Source: Peribacillus sp. FSL E2-0218
GTDB taxonomy: Bacteria > Bacillota > Bacilli > Bacillales > DSM-1321
Reading direction: 5' to 3'
DNA length: 64,000 bases
Assembly: GCF_037992945.1 (NCBI RefSeq)
Contig: NZ_CP150304.1
Coordinates: 1,057,501-1,121,500 of the forward strand
Shown: piece by piece, positions 53,056 to 61,042 of the stretch
Position numbering within the stretch: position 1 is the stretch's first letter
How the letters are laid out: each line of letters opens with the position of its first letter
The notes under the pieces: generated by a model
Seen by the model: only the letters and a program-made list of their open reading frames with translations
Databases searched by the model: none
What the model was told of the DNA's origin: nothing
Translations under genes and position numbers: made by a program

Positions 53056-53108
53056 GCAGGCTGTAAAACCTCCGCCTTCGATTTCTCAATGAGGGGGTGA
53101 CAGCCTGC
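53056..53108 (+). terminator. Large stem-loop behind the small gene
   Basis: Outer arms GCAGGCTGT (53056-53064) / ACAGCCTGC (53100-53108), inner CCTC / GAGG; no T-run. May be a terminator or a structured leader for the next gene. Confidence 0.45.
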
Positions 53109-53201
53109 ATTCACTTACAACTTAGGATATATATGGTATTGTATAGGTACTCAGGATCAAATGTGGAGTGAAATGTCTAAAAAAGGAGAATTTCAGAAGA
53201 T

Positions 53202-53930
53202 ATGTTCGATTTCGAAAAATATATGCATGCACCCTCTTTAATTGCTACAGCGTCCAGTTACATACTGATCGGAACCTTATTTGCCATCATTTATAGAAAA
53301 AAACCAGCATCTCCTAAGCTCTGGAAGGCTATTCTCGTATTAGTGCTAGGAATGTTCGCTTTTCATTTCACTTTTAATCTAGCAGAAGAGGTCATAAGCA
53401 TACCCATTCTCCCAATCGGTGTGGCTCTCCTCTCTTGGCTCTTGGGAAGGCAAGGGAATGCGGCGAGATGGCAGCGATATCGCCGTTTTGCCTGGCTCGG
53501 ATTTTTATCGAATTTCATCGTTTTCGCTTTTGCCCTTTTAGCCATACCGCTTGATGGAATGATGTATCCGAAGAATGTACCGTCGACATATATGATGGAT
53601 GTTAAAAAGGCTTCATTGATAGCGAGCCACCCCCACTCGAAAGAAGGAACATTAAATAAAGCAAAGCTGGAAAAATTGATGGGAAAGATGAAACAAAAAA
53701 AGATCGAGAGTGAATCTTGGTATAATCGAATCCGTAAAGATGGCGATTACAAAGAGAAATTCCCTTATATCCTGAATGGGACAACCGCTGCAAAGGGGAG
53801 CGGACTTAAAGCAATCATTTTCATTGAAGAAGATGGCAGGGGAATCCTGATTACACCTAATAAAGGACGTCAAGTCTACTTCAGGCTCAAGGAATCGATT
53901 TTGAAAGGAGGTGATGGGGAGAATGGCTAA
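53202..53930 (+). CDS. Unrecognised membrane protein
   Basis: 242 residues: four N-terminal hydrophobic segments (about 15-33, 43-62, 66-85, 98-120), then a cytoplasmic or surface domain of ~120 residues (KVPSTYMMDVKKASLIASHP, YNRIRKDGDYKEKFPYILNG, IIFIEEDGRGILITPNKGRQVYF). I cannot name the family. It overlaps the next gene by a few bases, so the two are translationally coupled and probably work together. Confidence 0.75.
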   Translation: MFDFEKYMHAPSLIATASSYILIGTLFAIIYRKKPASPKLWKAILVLVLGMFAFHFTFNLAEEVISIPILPIGVALLSWLLGRQGNAARWQRYRRFAWLGFLSNFIVFAFALLAIPLDGMMYPKNVPSTYMMDVKKASLIASHPHSKEGTLNKAKLEKLMGKMKQKKIESESWYNRIRKDGDYKEKFPYILNGTTAAKGSGLKAIIFIEEDGRGILITPNKGRQVYFRLKESILKGGDGENG

Positions 53931-54657
53931 AAAAACAAAAAAGATTATTTTACTAGCTGCGATATTATTGATAATCGGTGTTCTTTCATTTACTCAATTA
54001 CCTAAAGACCCTGCCCCTTTCCTATCGGATAAGCAAGTCATCAAACGCATCAACTCATTTTTTTCTGAAGCCCAGCCAAAGATCATTCAAGACCGTATCT
54101 TTTTGGATGATACACATGTATTTGTTCCTTTTATTAGCGAAGATGATGGGTATGGGATGAGCTTTTGGATCTGGAAGAATAATAAATGGAGAGCAGCTTC
54201 CGTGAATGAAGGAGGTCAGCCTCAGGTTTGGAATGGAGAAAAGAAATCAAAAATCATCTGGAATATCAATCCTAAAGATGACGTTGGCGAAATCAGGTTT
54301 TTTCTAAAGAAAGAAAGGGAATTCATGGTGGCAGATGGAGTGGATACCTATCAACCAGGAATGGAAATGATGCACCGGATTACGCTTCAAGAAAAAATGT
54401 ACGGAGTCGAGGAGTATCCTGATCATTGGCAGGAGCTTATGACACAGTATGCGAAAATACAGGCCGAAGATGGACAGAATGAATTTCTGGCGCTGGGGGA
54501 CGGATTGCAAGTGTTCACTAGTTTTTATGATGCCAAAGGAAAGGAGACATCTCCTCACACCTCCTTTACCGGGAATGGCTATTCGACAGGAAATGATTTC
54601 GTCGACGTCCCATTCCTTGTCCAGGTGCATGAGAATGAGCTGGAAGGGGAGTATTGA
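53923..54657 (+). CDS. Unrecognised membrane-anchored protein, partner of the preceding gene
   Basis: 244 residues with one N-terminal membrane segment (about 8-25) and an extracytoplasmic domain rich in aromatic residues (VFVPFISEDDGYGMSFWIWKNNKW, FLKKEREFMVADGVDTYQPG). ATG 53923 chosen; GTG 53911 and ATG 53914 abut the AGGAG site. Overlap with the upstream gene implies one operon. No function can be given. Confidence 0.72.
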   Translation: MAKKTKKIILLAAILLIIGVLSFTQLPKDPAPFLSDKQVIKRINSFFSEAQPKIIQDRIFLDDTHVFVPFISEDDGYGMSFWIWKNNKWRAASVNEGGQPQVWNGEKKSKIIWNINPKDDVGEIRFFLKKEREFMVADGVDTYQPGMEMMHRITLQEKMYGVEEYPDHWQELMTQYAKIQAEDGQNEFLALGDGLQVFTSFYDAKGKETSPHTSFTGNGYSTGNDFVDVPFLVQVHENELEGEY

Positions 54658-54758
54658 ATTGTCAGGACTTGTTGAAGCGTCCGGATTGTGTCTTAACTAT
54701 TATTCTTATATAGTTAAGAGATAGTTTCGTAGAAGGAGTTGCGAGTGGTGCAGATAAC

Positions 54759-56057
54759 ATGAGTTCGATAATATTGGCGATAATTATTTTTGTTGTCACG
54801 TTGGTTTTGGTTATTTGGCAGCCCAAGGGTCTAGGGATAGGCTGGAGTGCGTGCGGCGGGGCAATCATTGCGTTGATGTTCGATGTCGTTTCTTTTCAGG
54901 ATGTAAGTGATGTAACGCAAATCGTCTGGAATGCGACATTGACGTTTGTCGCGTTAATCATCATTTCGTTAATATTGGATGAAGTGGGTTTCTTTGAGTG
55001 GGCAGCGCTCCATATGGCTCGTGTTGCTGACGGCCGCGGTGTCCGTTTATTTGTATTGGTATTGATTTTGGGAGCCATAACCGCTGCGTTTTTTGCCAAT
55101 GACGGAGCAGCCTTGATTTTGACTCCAATCGTTCTTGCAATGGTACGGGCACTGAATTTTGAAGATAAAATGGTGCTGCCATTCATCATGGCAAGTGGAT
55201 TTATCGCAGATACGACGTCCTTGCCCTTTGTCATCAGCAATCTAGTGAATATTGTTTCCGCAGATTTTTTTGGGATCGGTTTTGGCGAGTATGCCAGCAG
55301 GATGATCGTTCCTACCTTAATCAGTCTAGGCGCAAGCATTTTGGTCCTGTACTTATTCTTTAAGCAACAGATACCCGTTACATATGCAGCAAAGCATTTA
55401 AAGATACCGGCAGAAGCGGTCAGGGATGCAAACATGTTCAAGATTTCCTGGCTGATCCTTGCGATTTTGCTTGTTGGATACTTCGTTAGCGAATTCATCG
55501 GCATTCCTGTATCTTTCATTGCAGCTGCGATTGCGCTTTTCCTCTTATTGCTGGCAAGGAGAAGTCCTGCAGTGGACGTAAAAGGTGTAATGAAAGGGGC
55601 ACCGTGGAATATCGTTTTCTTTTCGATCGGGATGTATGTAGTCGTGTACGGCTTGAAGAATGTTGGATTGACCAGCTTGTTAGCTGATGTCATTCAGGCG
55701 ACGGCGAATCAAGGATTATTTTCGGCTGCGATCATCATGGGGTTCATCGCAGCGGTTCTTTCTTCCTTCATGAACAATCTGCCAACAGTGATGATTGATG
55801 CATTGGCCATCGCCGAGGTACAAACAACAGCGCCAATTAAAGAAGCGCTGATCTATGCAAACGTGATCGGTTCTGATTTAGGACCGAAAATCACCCCGAT
55901 AGGATCTTTGGCCACGTTGCTGTGGCTGCATGTTTTAAAGGGAAAAGGTGTCAAGATCACTTGGGGGTATTATTTCAAGGTCGGGTTCATCCTAACCGTC
56001 CCCACCTTATTGATTACATTGATCGGGCTTTACTTTTGGCTCCGGATCATTCATTAA
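54759..56057 (+). CDS. arsB: ArsB/NhaD-superfamily transporter (arsenite efflux type)
   Basis: 432 residues, the usual length of ArsB, with about 11-12 hydrophobic segments. Sequence blocks FFANDGAALILTPIVLAMVR, DTTSLPFVISNLVNIVSADFF, FMNNLPTVMIDALAIA and NVIGSDLGPKITPIGSLATLLWL are those of ArsB. It expels arsenite using proton gradient or with ArsA. No arsR, arsC or arsA is nearby, so it may be a YdfA-like chromosomal homologue with another anion. Ribosome site is distant (AAGGAG 22 bases before). Confidence 0.88.
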   Translation: MSSIILAIIIFVVTLVLVIWQPKGLGIGWSACGGAIIALMFDVVSFQDVSDVTQIVWNATLTFVALIIISLILDEVGFFEWAALHMARVADGRGVRLFVLVLILGAITAAFFANDGAALILTPIVLAMVRALNFEDKMVLPFIMASGFIADTTSLPFVISNLVNIVSADFFGIGFGEYASRMIVPTLISLGASILVLYLFFKQQIPVTYAAKHLKIPAEAVRDANMFKISWLILAILLVGYFVSEFIGIPVSFIAAAIALFLLLLARRSPAVDVKGVMKGAPWNIVFFSIGMYVVVYGLKNVGLTSLLADVIQATANQGLFSAAIIMGFIAAVLSSFMNNLPTVMIDALAIAEVQTTAPIKEALIYANVIGSDLGPKITPIGSLATLLWLHVLKGKGVKITWGYYFKVGFILTVPTLLITLIGLYFWLRIIH

Positions 56058-56064
56058 AGATAAG

Positions 56065-56078
56065 GCCGAGATATCGGC
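56065..56078 (+). terminator. Short hairpin behind arsB
   Basis: GCCGA-GATA-TCGGC at 56065-56078, 7 bp after the stop. No T-run; the solo IS end that follows supplies a better terminator. Confidence 0.4.
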
Positions 56079-56082
56079 GGGA

Positions 56083-56133
56083 CAGTTTGCAGACAAAAGG
56101 GGTTCGGAATTTTTAAAAATCCGAACCCCTTTT
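56083..56133 (-). repeat. Solo right end of the IS1182 element (inverted relic)
   Basis: CAGTTTGCAGACAAAAGGGG (56083-56102) and the hairpin AAAAGGGGTTCGGA / TCCGAACCCCTTTT (56095-56108, 56120-56133) copy the reverse complement of the IS right end (9257-9306) with few changes. There is no left end or transposase within reach. It now serves as the arsB terminator. Confidence 0.8.
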
Positions 56134-56212
56134 GAATTTTCGCCTATAGGTAAGAAATGTGTTCAATGAGTCCACTATGCAATCAATTTTTAAACTTTAA
56201 ATTTGGCGGGAT

Positions 56213-56764
56213 TTAAGTGAGCGGAATGACAAAGCCTCCGTAAGCAAAGGCAAGGACGATTACGAATGCTGGATGGATCTTGAATTTACCTAAAGCCAAG
56301 AAGGCCAATCCGGCGATGATGATCGAATGGATGTAACCAATGGAACCGACGGCATCTGCGGCCATGCTCCAGGTAAGCAATAACATCATGATCGTGATTA
56401 CGGGCTGTACCAGTAATGACATCCCTTTTACGACAGATGATTGCTTGTATTTACGCAGGATTTTCAATAAATAGATCAATGCCACGGCGGAAGGGATGAT
56501 GGTGCCGGCCAATGCAGCTAAGAAACCTGGCCAGCCATACACATCATATCCGACATATGCGGCAATCTTGGTGGCAATCGGACCTGGAAGGGAATTTCCC
56601 AGCGCGAGCATTTGTGAGAATTGGGTATTATCGAGCCAGCCGTAACGGGTTACGATTTGATCATACATAAGCGGGATGGAAGCTGGACCTCCGCCATATC
56701 CTAGAAGGTTGGCAATGAAGAACGCAAGAAAAACAGCGACCCCGATCGGGATGATAAAGCCCAT
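56213..56764 (-). CDS. Chromate transporter, short ChrA-type subunit (second gene)
   Basis: 183 residues, one half of the CHR superfamily: N-terminal GGGPASIPLMYDQIV and NSLPGPIATKIAAYVGYDVYGWPGFLAALAGTIIPS are CHR hallmarks. Short CHR proteins work as pairs, here with the preceding gene, to export chromate. ATG overlaps the stop of its partner (TAATG), so the two are coupled. Comparable to the B. subtilis ywrA/ywrB pair. Confidence 0.92.
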   Translation of the reverse strand: MGFIIPIGVAVFLAFFIANLLGYGGGPASIPLMYDQIVTRYGWLDNTQFSQMLALGNSLPGPIATKIAAYVGYDVYGWPGFLAALAGTIIPSAVALIYLLKILRKYKQSSVVKGMSLLVQPVITIMMLLLTWSMAADAVGSIGYIHSIIIAGLAFLALGKFKIHPAFVIVLAFAYGGFVIPLT

Positions 56765-57351
56765 TAGGAAGATCCCTCCTTCCGATCCATCTTTTTACTT
56801 TTCAATTTTTCTTTTAATTTAAAGTGGAACGCTCCATACAAAAGGAAAATCATGATGACGATACCTGGGTGAAGGGAGACCGTCTGGAGCAGGATAAAAG
56901 AAATCGCAAAAAAGGTGATGCCAAGCACCATCCCTAACCCTTTTATCGCCTTTTCGCCAAACTCATAAGCCATTTGACCAAGCATGACGGCAACAACTGG
57001 CATGACAGCAGCGATCATTGTGCCGACCATTGCTGAATTGCTTAGCACATTAATGAATCCAATCAGGAAAACCATAGCAAGACATGAAGGCAATACGTGT
57101 GCAGCCACACTCAAAAGTGCTCCCGGCCAGCCCTTCAATTGATAACCAAGGTATGCCGCCATCTTGGTGGCAATCGGCCCTGGAAGCGTATTGGCGATCG
57201 CCAGCGTGTCACCGAATTCATCATCATCGAGCCAATGATATCGGGAAACGGCTTCATGACGGATGAGCGGGATGACAGATGGTCCGCCGCCAAAACCTAA
57301 AATGCCCGTCCTCAGCATCCCGATCGTTAATTCCGAATATGGATTTTTCAA
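56764..57351 (-). CDS. Chromate transporter, short ChrA-type subunit (first gene)
   Basis: 195 residues with the same CHR blocks (GFGGGPSVIPLIRHEAVSRYHWLDD, ANTLPGPIATKMAAYLGYQLKGWPGALLSVAAHVLPS) and a basic C-terminal tail (KEKLKSKKMDRK). TTG start seven bases after AAGGAGG. Forms the two-component chromate efflux system with the following overlapping gene. Confidence 0.92.
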   Translation of the reverse strand: MKNPYSELTIGMLRTGILGFGGGPSVIPLIRHEAVSRYHWLDDDEFGDTLAIANTLPGPIATKMAAYLGYQLKGWPGALLSVAAHVLPSCLAMVFLIGFINVLSNSAMVGTMIAAVMPVVAVMLGQMAYEFGEKAIKGLGMVLGITFFAISFILLQTVSLHPGIVIMIFLLYGAFHFKLKEKLKSKKMDRKEGSS

Positions 57352-57846
57352 AACGGTTCCTCCTTAAAAAACTTAGCATTCATTCCCAAGAATATGAACT
57401 AATGATAACAAAAATCCCTTTCGCATAGTACATGAAATGATGATAATCGTTGTGTAATCAGTGTATGAAAGCTTTTTAATGGGATCGGAAAAACAAAAGG
57501 AACTTCTTTTGGTCTTCATGTATGAAATTTGGATCAAAGGGGCTGCAAGAACCATAATCAAGAAAGACCTAATGTTGCCAAAAATGCAAAAATGCAATAA
57601 TGAGATAACACTAATTCAAGTAGCGGTGAGCGTGAAGAATTTTTTGTTAGCTTGTAATCTAGGTTACATTGTCCATTTCAAACATTGGGGGTCCGAGAAA
57701 AAAATTTTGAAAAATGAGAATATATCATTGGCTTGTGTCTGGCATGTTAGTAATATGTATACATGACACATGCAAGGATTTGACAAAATAGTAGATTCGA
57801 TTGTTCATATGGCAAAAATACAATTATAGCCAATCGGGAAGGAAAG
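57352..57846. other. Intergenic region with a palindrome
   Basis: No supported gene; an open frame at 57461-57766 lacks a ribosome site and family look. ATGTATACAT (57755-57764) is a perfect 10-bp palindrome of the kind bound by GntR regulators, just before the GntR remnant. Confidence 0.4.
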
Positions 57847-58051
57847 TCCAACGCAAGATAAAGTGTATAAACAGGTTAAAAAAGGTGGCAGTACCAGTGA
57901 TGGATTATTTACTGAAATTCAATTAGCTGAATGGTTAAATATTTCAAGAACGTCTCTAGCGAAAGCCATTCAAGAGTTACTGAAGGAAGGATTGCTCGTT
58001 TGCATGCCATAAAAGGATTTAACGGTAGTAAAGATTGCTTTATCTGATAGT
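57847..58051 (+). pseudogene. GntR-family regulator remnant (DNA-binding domain only)
   Basis: One frame reads QDKVYKQVKKGGSTSDGLFT, EIQLAEWLNISRTSLAKAIQ and ELLKEGLLVCMP, the GntR winged helix, then TAA (58010-58012), then KDLTVVKIALSD in the same frame, its normal continuation. The ~150-residue effector domain is gone and no proper start codon is visible. The open frame then runs on into the upstream of the nitrilase gene. Confidence 0.75.
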
Positions 58052-58150
58052 ATGAGCGGGTCCAAATGGTGGATGAATTTTTACCATCCTACCTCAGGTG
58101 AGAGTGAGAGAACGAATATAAAAAATCTAAATAAAAAGGATGTTGCAGAA

Positions 58151-58924
58151 ATGAAAATTGCATCAATACAATTGGAGATTAAAGATATTGAATCAAAAAA
58201 TGATCGCATAGATCGCGTCGAGTCAATGATTGACGGATTAAAAGGACAGGATTTAATTGTTCTGCCAGAAACGTGGGCAACGGGGTACTTTTCTTTTGAT
58301 CGTTATATTGATGAATCGGAAGAGCTGAATGGGGATTTTGTACGGCGATTCTCCTCAAAGGCAAAAGAGGTCAATTCATATATATTTGCAGGCAGTTTTA
58401 TAGAAAAAAACAATGGGAAATATTACAACACGAGCGTCCTGTTTTCTCCGGACGGGACACTTATAGGTACCTACCGAAAAATGCATTTGTTTCAATACGG
58501 TTCAAAAGAGGGGCAAATATTGACGAGGGGAAATGAAACGACTGTAGTGGATACGGAATTCGGGAAAGTCGGCTTATCAACTTGTTATGATTTGCGATTT
58601 CCTGAATTGTACCGCGCAGAAGTGGATCTTGGAGCAGAAATGCTTCTGGTTACATCTGCTTGGCCGCATAGAAGATTGGAGCATTGGAAATTATTCAATT
58701 CAGTTCGGGCATTGGAAAACCAGTGCTTCTTAATTTCAAGCAATTGTGTTGGCAATACTAATGACGTTCTGTTAGCTGGCCATAGTCAAGTGGTTGACCC
58801 ATGGGGGATTGTTGTGGCTGCAGGAGGAGATGAAGAAGCCATTATTAAAACGGAGATTGATCCATCTCAGATTGCTGAAATTCGGGATGTGTTTCCTAAT
58901 TTGAAGCACCGAGTCTTGGAATGA
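58151..58924 (+). CDS. Carbon-nitrogen hydrolase (nitrilase family amidase)
   Basis: 257 residues with the Glu-Lys-Cys triad: LIVLPETWATGYF (Glu, about 41), TYRKMHLFQYG (Lys) and GLSTCYDLRFPELYR (Cys, about 143). The layout resembles omega-amidase/YafV-type or deaminated-glutathione amidases. ATG 58151 is preferred (AAAGGA ten bases upstream, family-like start MKIASIQLEIKD); the longer frame from 58052 begins inside the GntR remnant. It was probably GntR-controlled. Its terminator was hit by the second IS copy. Confidence 0.9.
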   Translation: MKIASIQLEIKDIESKNDRIDRVESMIDGLKGQDLIVLPETWATGYFSFDRYIDESEELNGDFVRRFSSKAKEVNSYIFAGSFIEKNNGKYYNTSVLFSPDGTLIGTYRKMHLFQYGSKEGQILTRGNETTVVDTEFGKVGLSTCYDLRFPELYRAEVDLGAEMLLVTSAWPHRRLEHWKLFNSVRALENQCFLISSNCVGNTNDVLLAGHSQVVDPWGIVVAAGGDEEAIIKTEIDPSQIAEIRDVFPNLKHRVLE

Positions 58925-59000
58925 GAGGTCCGTTTCTGCTTCAAAGAACAATAAAAAGGACCTGAAATACTATAGGTGTAACATCATCCATCATTAAAAA

Positions 59001-59032
59001 AGGCTTCTCGTGATTTACACAACGAGAAGCCT
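59001..59032 (+). terminator. Nitrilase-gene terminator hairpin = left copy of second IS target duplication
   Basis: Stem AGGCTTCTCGT / ACGAGAAGCCT with a ten-base loop; all 32 bp recur at 60649-60680 after the IS. A-run before the left copy, T-run after the right copy. Confidence 0.9.
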
Positions 59033-60648
59033 CAGACTGTAGACAAACTCGATGAAAATCGAGTTAGTCTATTTTTATGGCCTGTACAATTTAGACGTTG
59101 ATTTCCACTCCAGGCACTCGCTTTCCGCGGGCGGTCGGGGAGCCTCCTCGGCTTTGCCTGCGGGGTCTCCCCTAGACGCGCTTTTCCCGCAGGAGTCTCG
59201 AACACCCGCTCCAATCAACTTTGTCTTACCTTTTAGATAGAACACTTTTGACTGGAGTCATTTTTGTTTTAAAATTGAAGGATTAAAACTTGAGGTGATG
59301 AGGATGCTTTCTAAACATGATTCTATTCAGCGAGATCAACTTGAAATGATTACTTTAGATCAACTGGTGCCACCGAACCATTTGGTTCGTAAAATGGAGG
59401 CTGCCATTGACTTCACTTTCATTTATGACTTGGTGAAAGATATGTACTCAGAGGTAGGACGCCCAAGTATTGATCCAGTTATTTTAGTTAAACTGACTTT
59501 CATTCAATATACCTTCGGTATTCGTTCCATGCGTAAAACGATTGAAGAAGTTGAAACCAATATGGCTTATCGTTGGTTCTTAGGCTATGGTTTCCATGAT
59601 AAAGTGCCTCATTTCTCTACGTTCGGAAAAAATTATGAGCGACGCTTTAAAGATACAGACCTGTTTGAACAGATTTTCTGTCGCATTTTAATGACAGCTG
59701 CTAATAAAAAGTTAATAAGTGTAGAACACGTTTTCGTGGATTCCACACATGTGAAAGCCAGTGCGAATAAACGGAAATTTGAAAAGAAAATCGTTCGTAA
59801 AGAAACACGAGCGTATCAAGGACGTCTTCAAGAAGAAATCAATCAAGATCGTGAAAACCACGGAAAGAAGCCTTTTCCACCAGATAAATTTGATAAGGAA
59901 GAAACCAAAGCAATTAAAGAAAGTACTACGGATCCTGAGAGTGGCTACTATGTGAAAGATGAATGAACAAAACAGTTTGCCTATTCATTCCATGCTGCCG
60001 CAGATGCAGCTTATAAAACACCAGCGATTACAAGCTACCTATTTAACAAAGAAATCACACCTGCTTTACCCTATACACGTCCTCGTACAAAAGAAGGATT
60101 CTTTCGCAAACATGACTATGTTTACGATGAACACTTTGATTGTTACCTTTGCCCTTCGGGAGAAACTTTAAAGTACTCAACAACAAATAAAGAGGGCTAT
60201 CGCGCATACAAATCGCCAAAACAAATTTGTGCAACATGCTCATTTTTATCACGGTGTACGGAAAGCAAAGACCATCAAAAAGTAGTGACACGGCATATCT
60301 GGCAAGCATATGTGGAAGAAGCAGATCATCTGCGTCATCATCAAGAGGTAAAACCTATATATGCGAAACGCAAAGAAACGATTGAGCGTGTATTCGCAGA
60401 TGCAAAAGAAAAGCATGGTATGCGTTGGACTACTTTAAGGGGACTTAAAAAATTGTCGATGCAGGCGATGCTTACTTTCGCTGCCATGAATGTAAAGAAG
60501 ATGGCCACTTGGACATGGCAAGGTCCTAAAACGGCTTAACATAGCGGCTCGAAGAGCCCAAATCTCGTAACCTTTGGTTAAAATTTCAAAGGAATTTCAA
60601 AAGGGGTTCGGAATTTTTTAATTCCGAACCCCTTTTGTCTACAAACTG
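59033..60648 (+). mobile_element. Second IS1182-family copy, 1616 bp, inactivated
   Basis: Same ends as the first copy (CAGACTGTAGACAAA; CAGTTTGTAGACAAA reversed), same orientation, nearly identical sequence. It is 124 bp shorter: a 123-bp deletion in the transposase and a 1-bp change in the left non-coding part. Flanked by a perfect 32-bp direct repeat that is a full terminator hairpin. End hairpins are kept, so it might be mobilised by the intact copy. Confidence 0.93.
59304..60539 (+). pseudogene. Broken IS1182 transposase
   Basis: Compared with the intact copy (453 codons), this one has CGA changed to TGA (59964-59966) and an in-frame loss of 41 codons just after (corresponding to 8531-8653 of copy 1). 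The loss lies between two GCCGCAGA repeats in copy 1, a microhomology deletion. After it the frame runs to the normal end at 60539, including the catalytic Glu region. No full-length product is possible. Confidence 0.93.
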
Positions 60649-60684
60649 AGGCTTCTCGTGATTTACACAACGAGAAGCCTTTTA
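60649..60684 (+). terminator. Right copy of the duplicated nitrilase terminator
   Basis: The 32-bp hairpin again, followed by TTTT. See 59001-59032. Confidence 0.9.
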
Positions 60685-60868
60685 TCTCTGATATTCTTAT
60701 GCTACGTTGAACCAAGTAACGGAAGGATAATTATGGGGTGTGTGTCTTTTGCGCACACGTTTTACATGATAAATGAAATCAAACGGTTGTTTTTATCATG
60801 AGCGGTGTTGGGAGCATCATTCGGGATCAACCAATAGTCGTGAAACAGCTTTTTCGCCCACGACTTAG

Positions 60869-60884
60869 TATGCAATGTTGCATA
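60869..60884. promoter_or_regulatory. Candidate upstream activator site
   Basis: TATGCAA-TG-TTGCATA, perfect 7-bp arms around two bases, centred about 114 bp before the -24 element, ideal for a sigma-54 activator. A half site TGCATA follows at 60898. Confidence 0.55.
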
Positions 60885-60988
60885 ATTGATGTAGGGGTGC
60901 ATAAAGCTAAACACCTAATAAATAATCTGTTTATTGTAATTATTGAGAAAATATAGCATCCCAATCGTCAAGAAACCTTTACTCGGCT

Positions 60989-61004
60989 TGGTATGATATT
61001 TGCA
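60989..61004 (+). promoter_or_regulatory. Sigma-54 (SigL) -24/-12 promoter
   Basis: TGGTATGATATTTGCA matches the sigma-54 consensus TGGCAYRN4TTGCW at every defined position but one (T for C). GG and GC are exactly 10 bases apart. Transcription would begin near 61015, 28 bases before the permease start. Confidence 0.8.
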
Positions 61005-61042
61005 TATTAGTTGGTTAAGTCTGATTATGGGTGGAGTGATAC

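Larger units (their letters stand above)
60685..61042 (+). promoter_or_regulatory. Control region of the permease-amidohydrolase operon
   Basis: No gene. Contains the candidate activator site (60869-60884), a further half site TGCATA (60898-60903) and the sigma-54 promoter (60989-61004). Confidence 0.6.

Noticed and set aside
53056..53108. Possible riboswitch before the unknown membrane-protein pair
   Set aside because: The stem-loop does not fit any riboswitch class I can recall and is equally well explained as a terminator of the 40-residue gene.
57461..57766. Open frame of 101 codons beginning GTG
   Set aside because: No ribosome site, no family character, upstream of a GntR remnant in AT-rich intergenic DNA.
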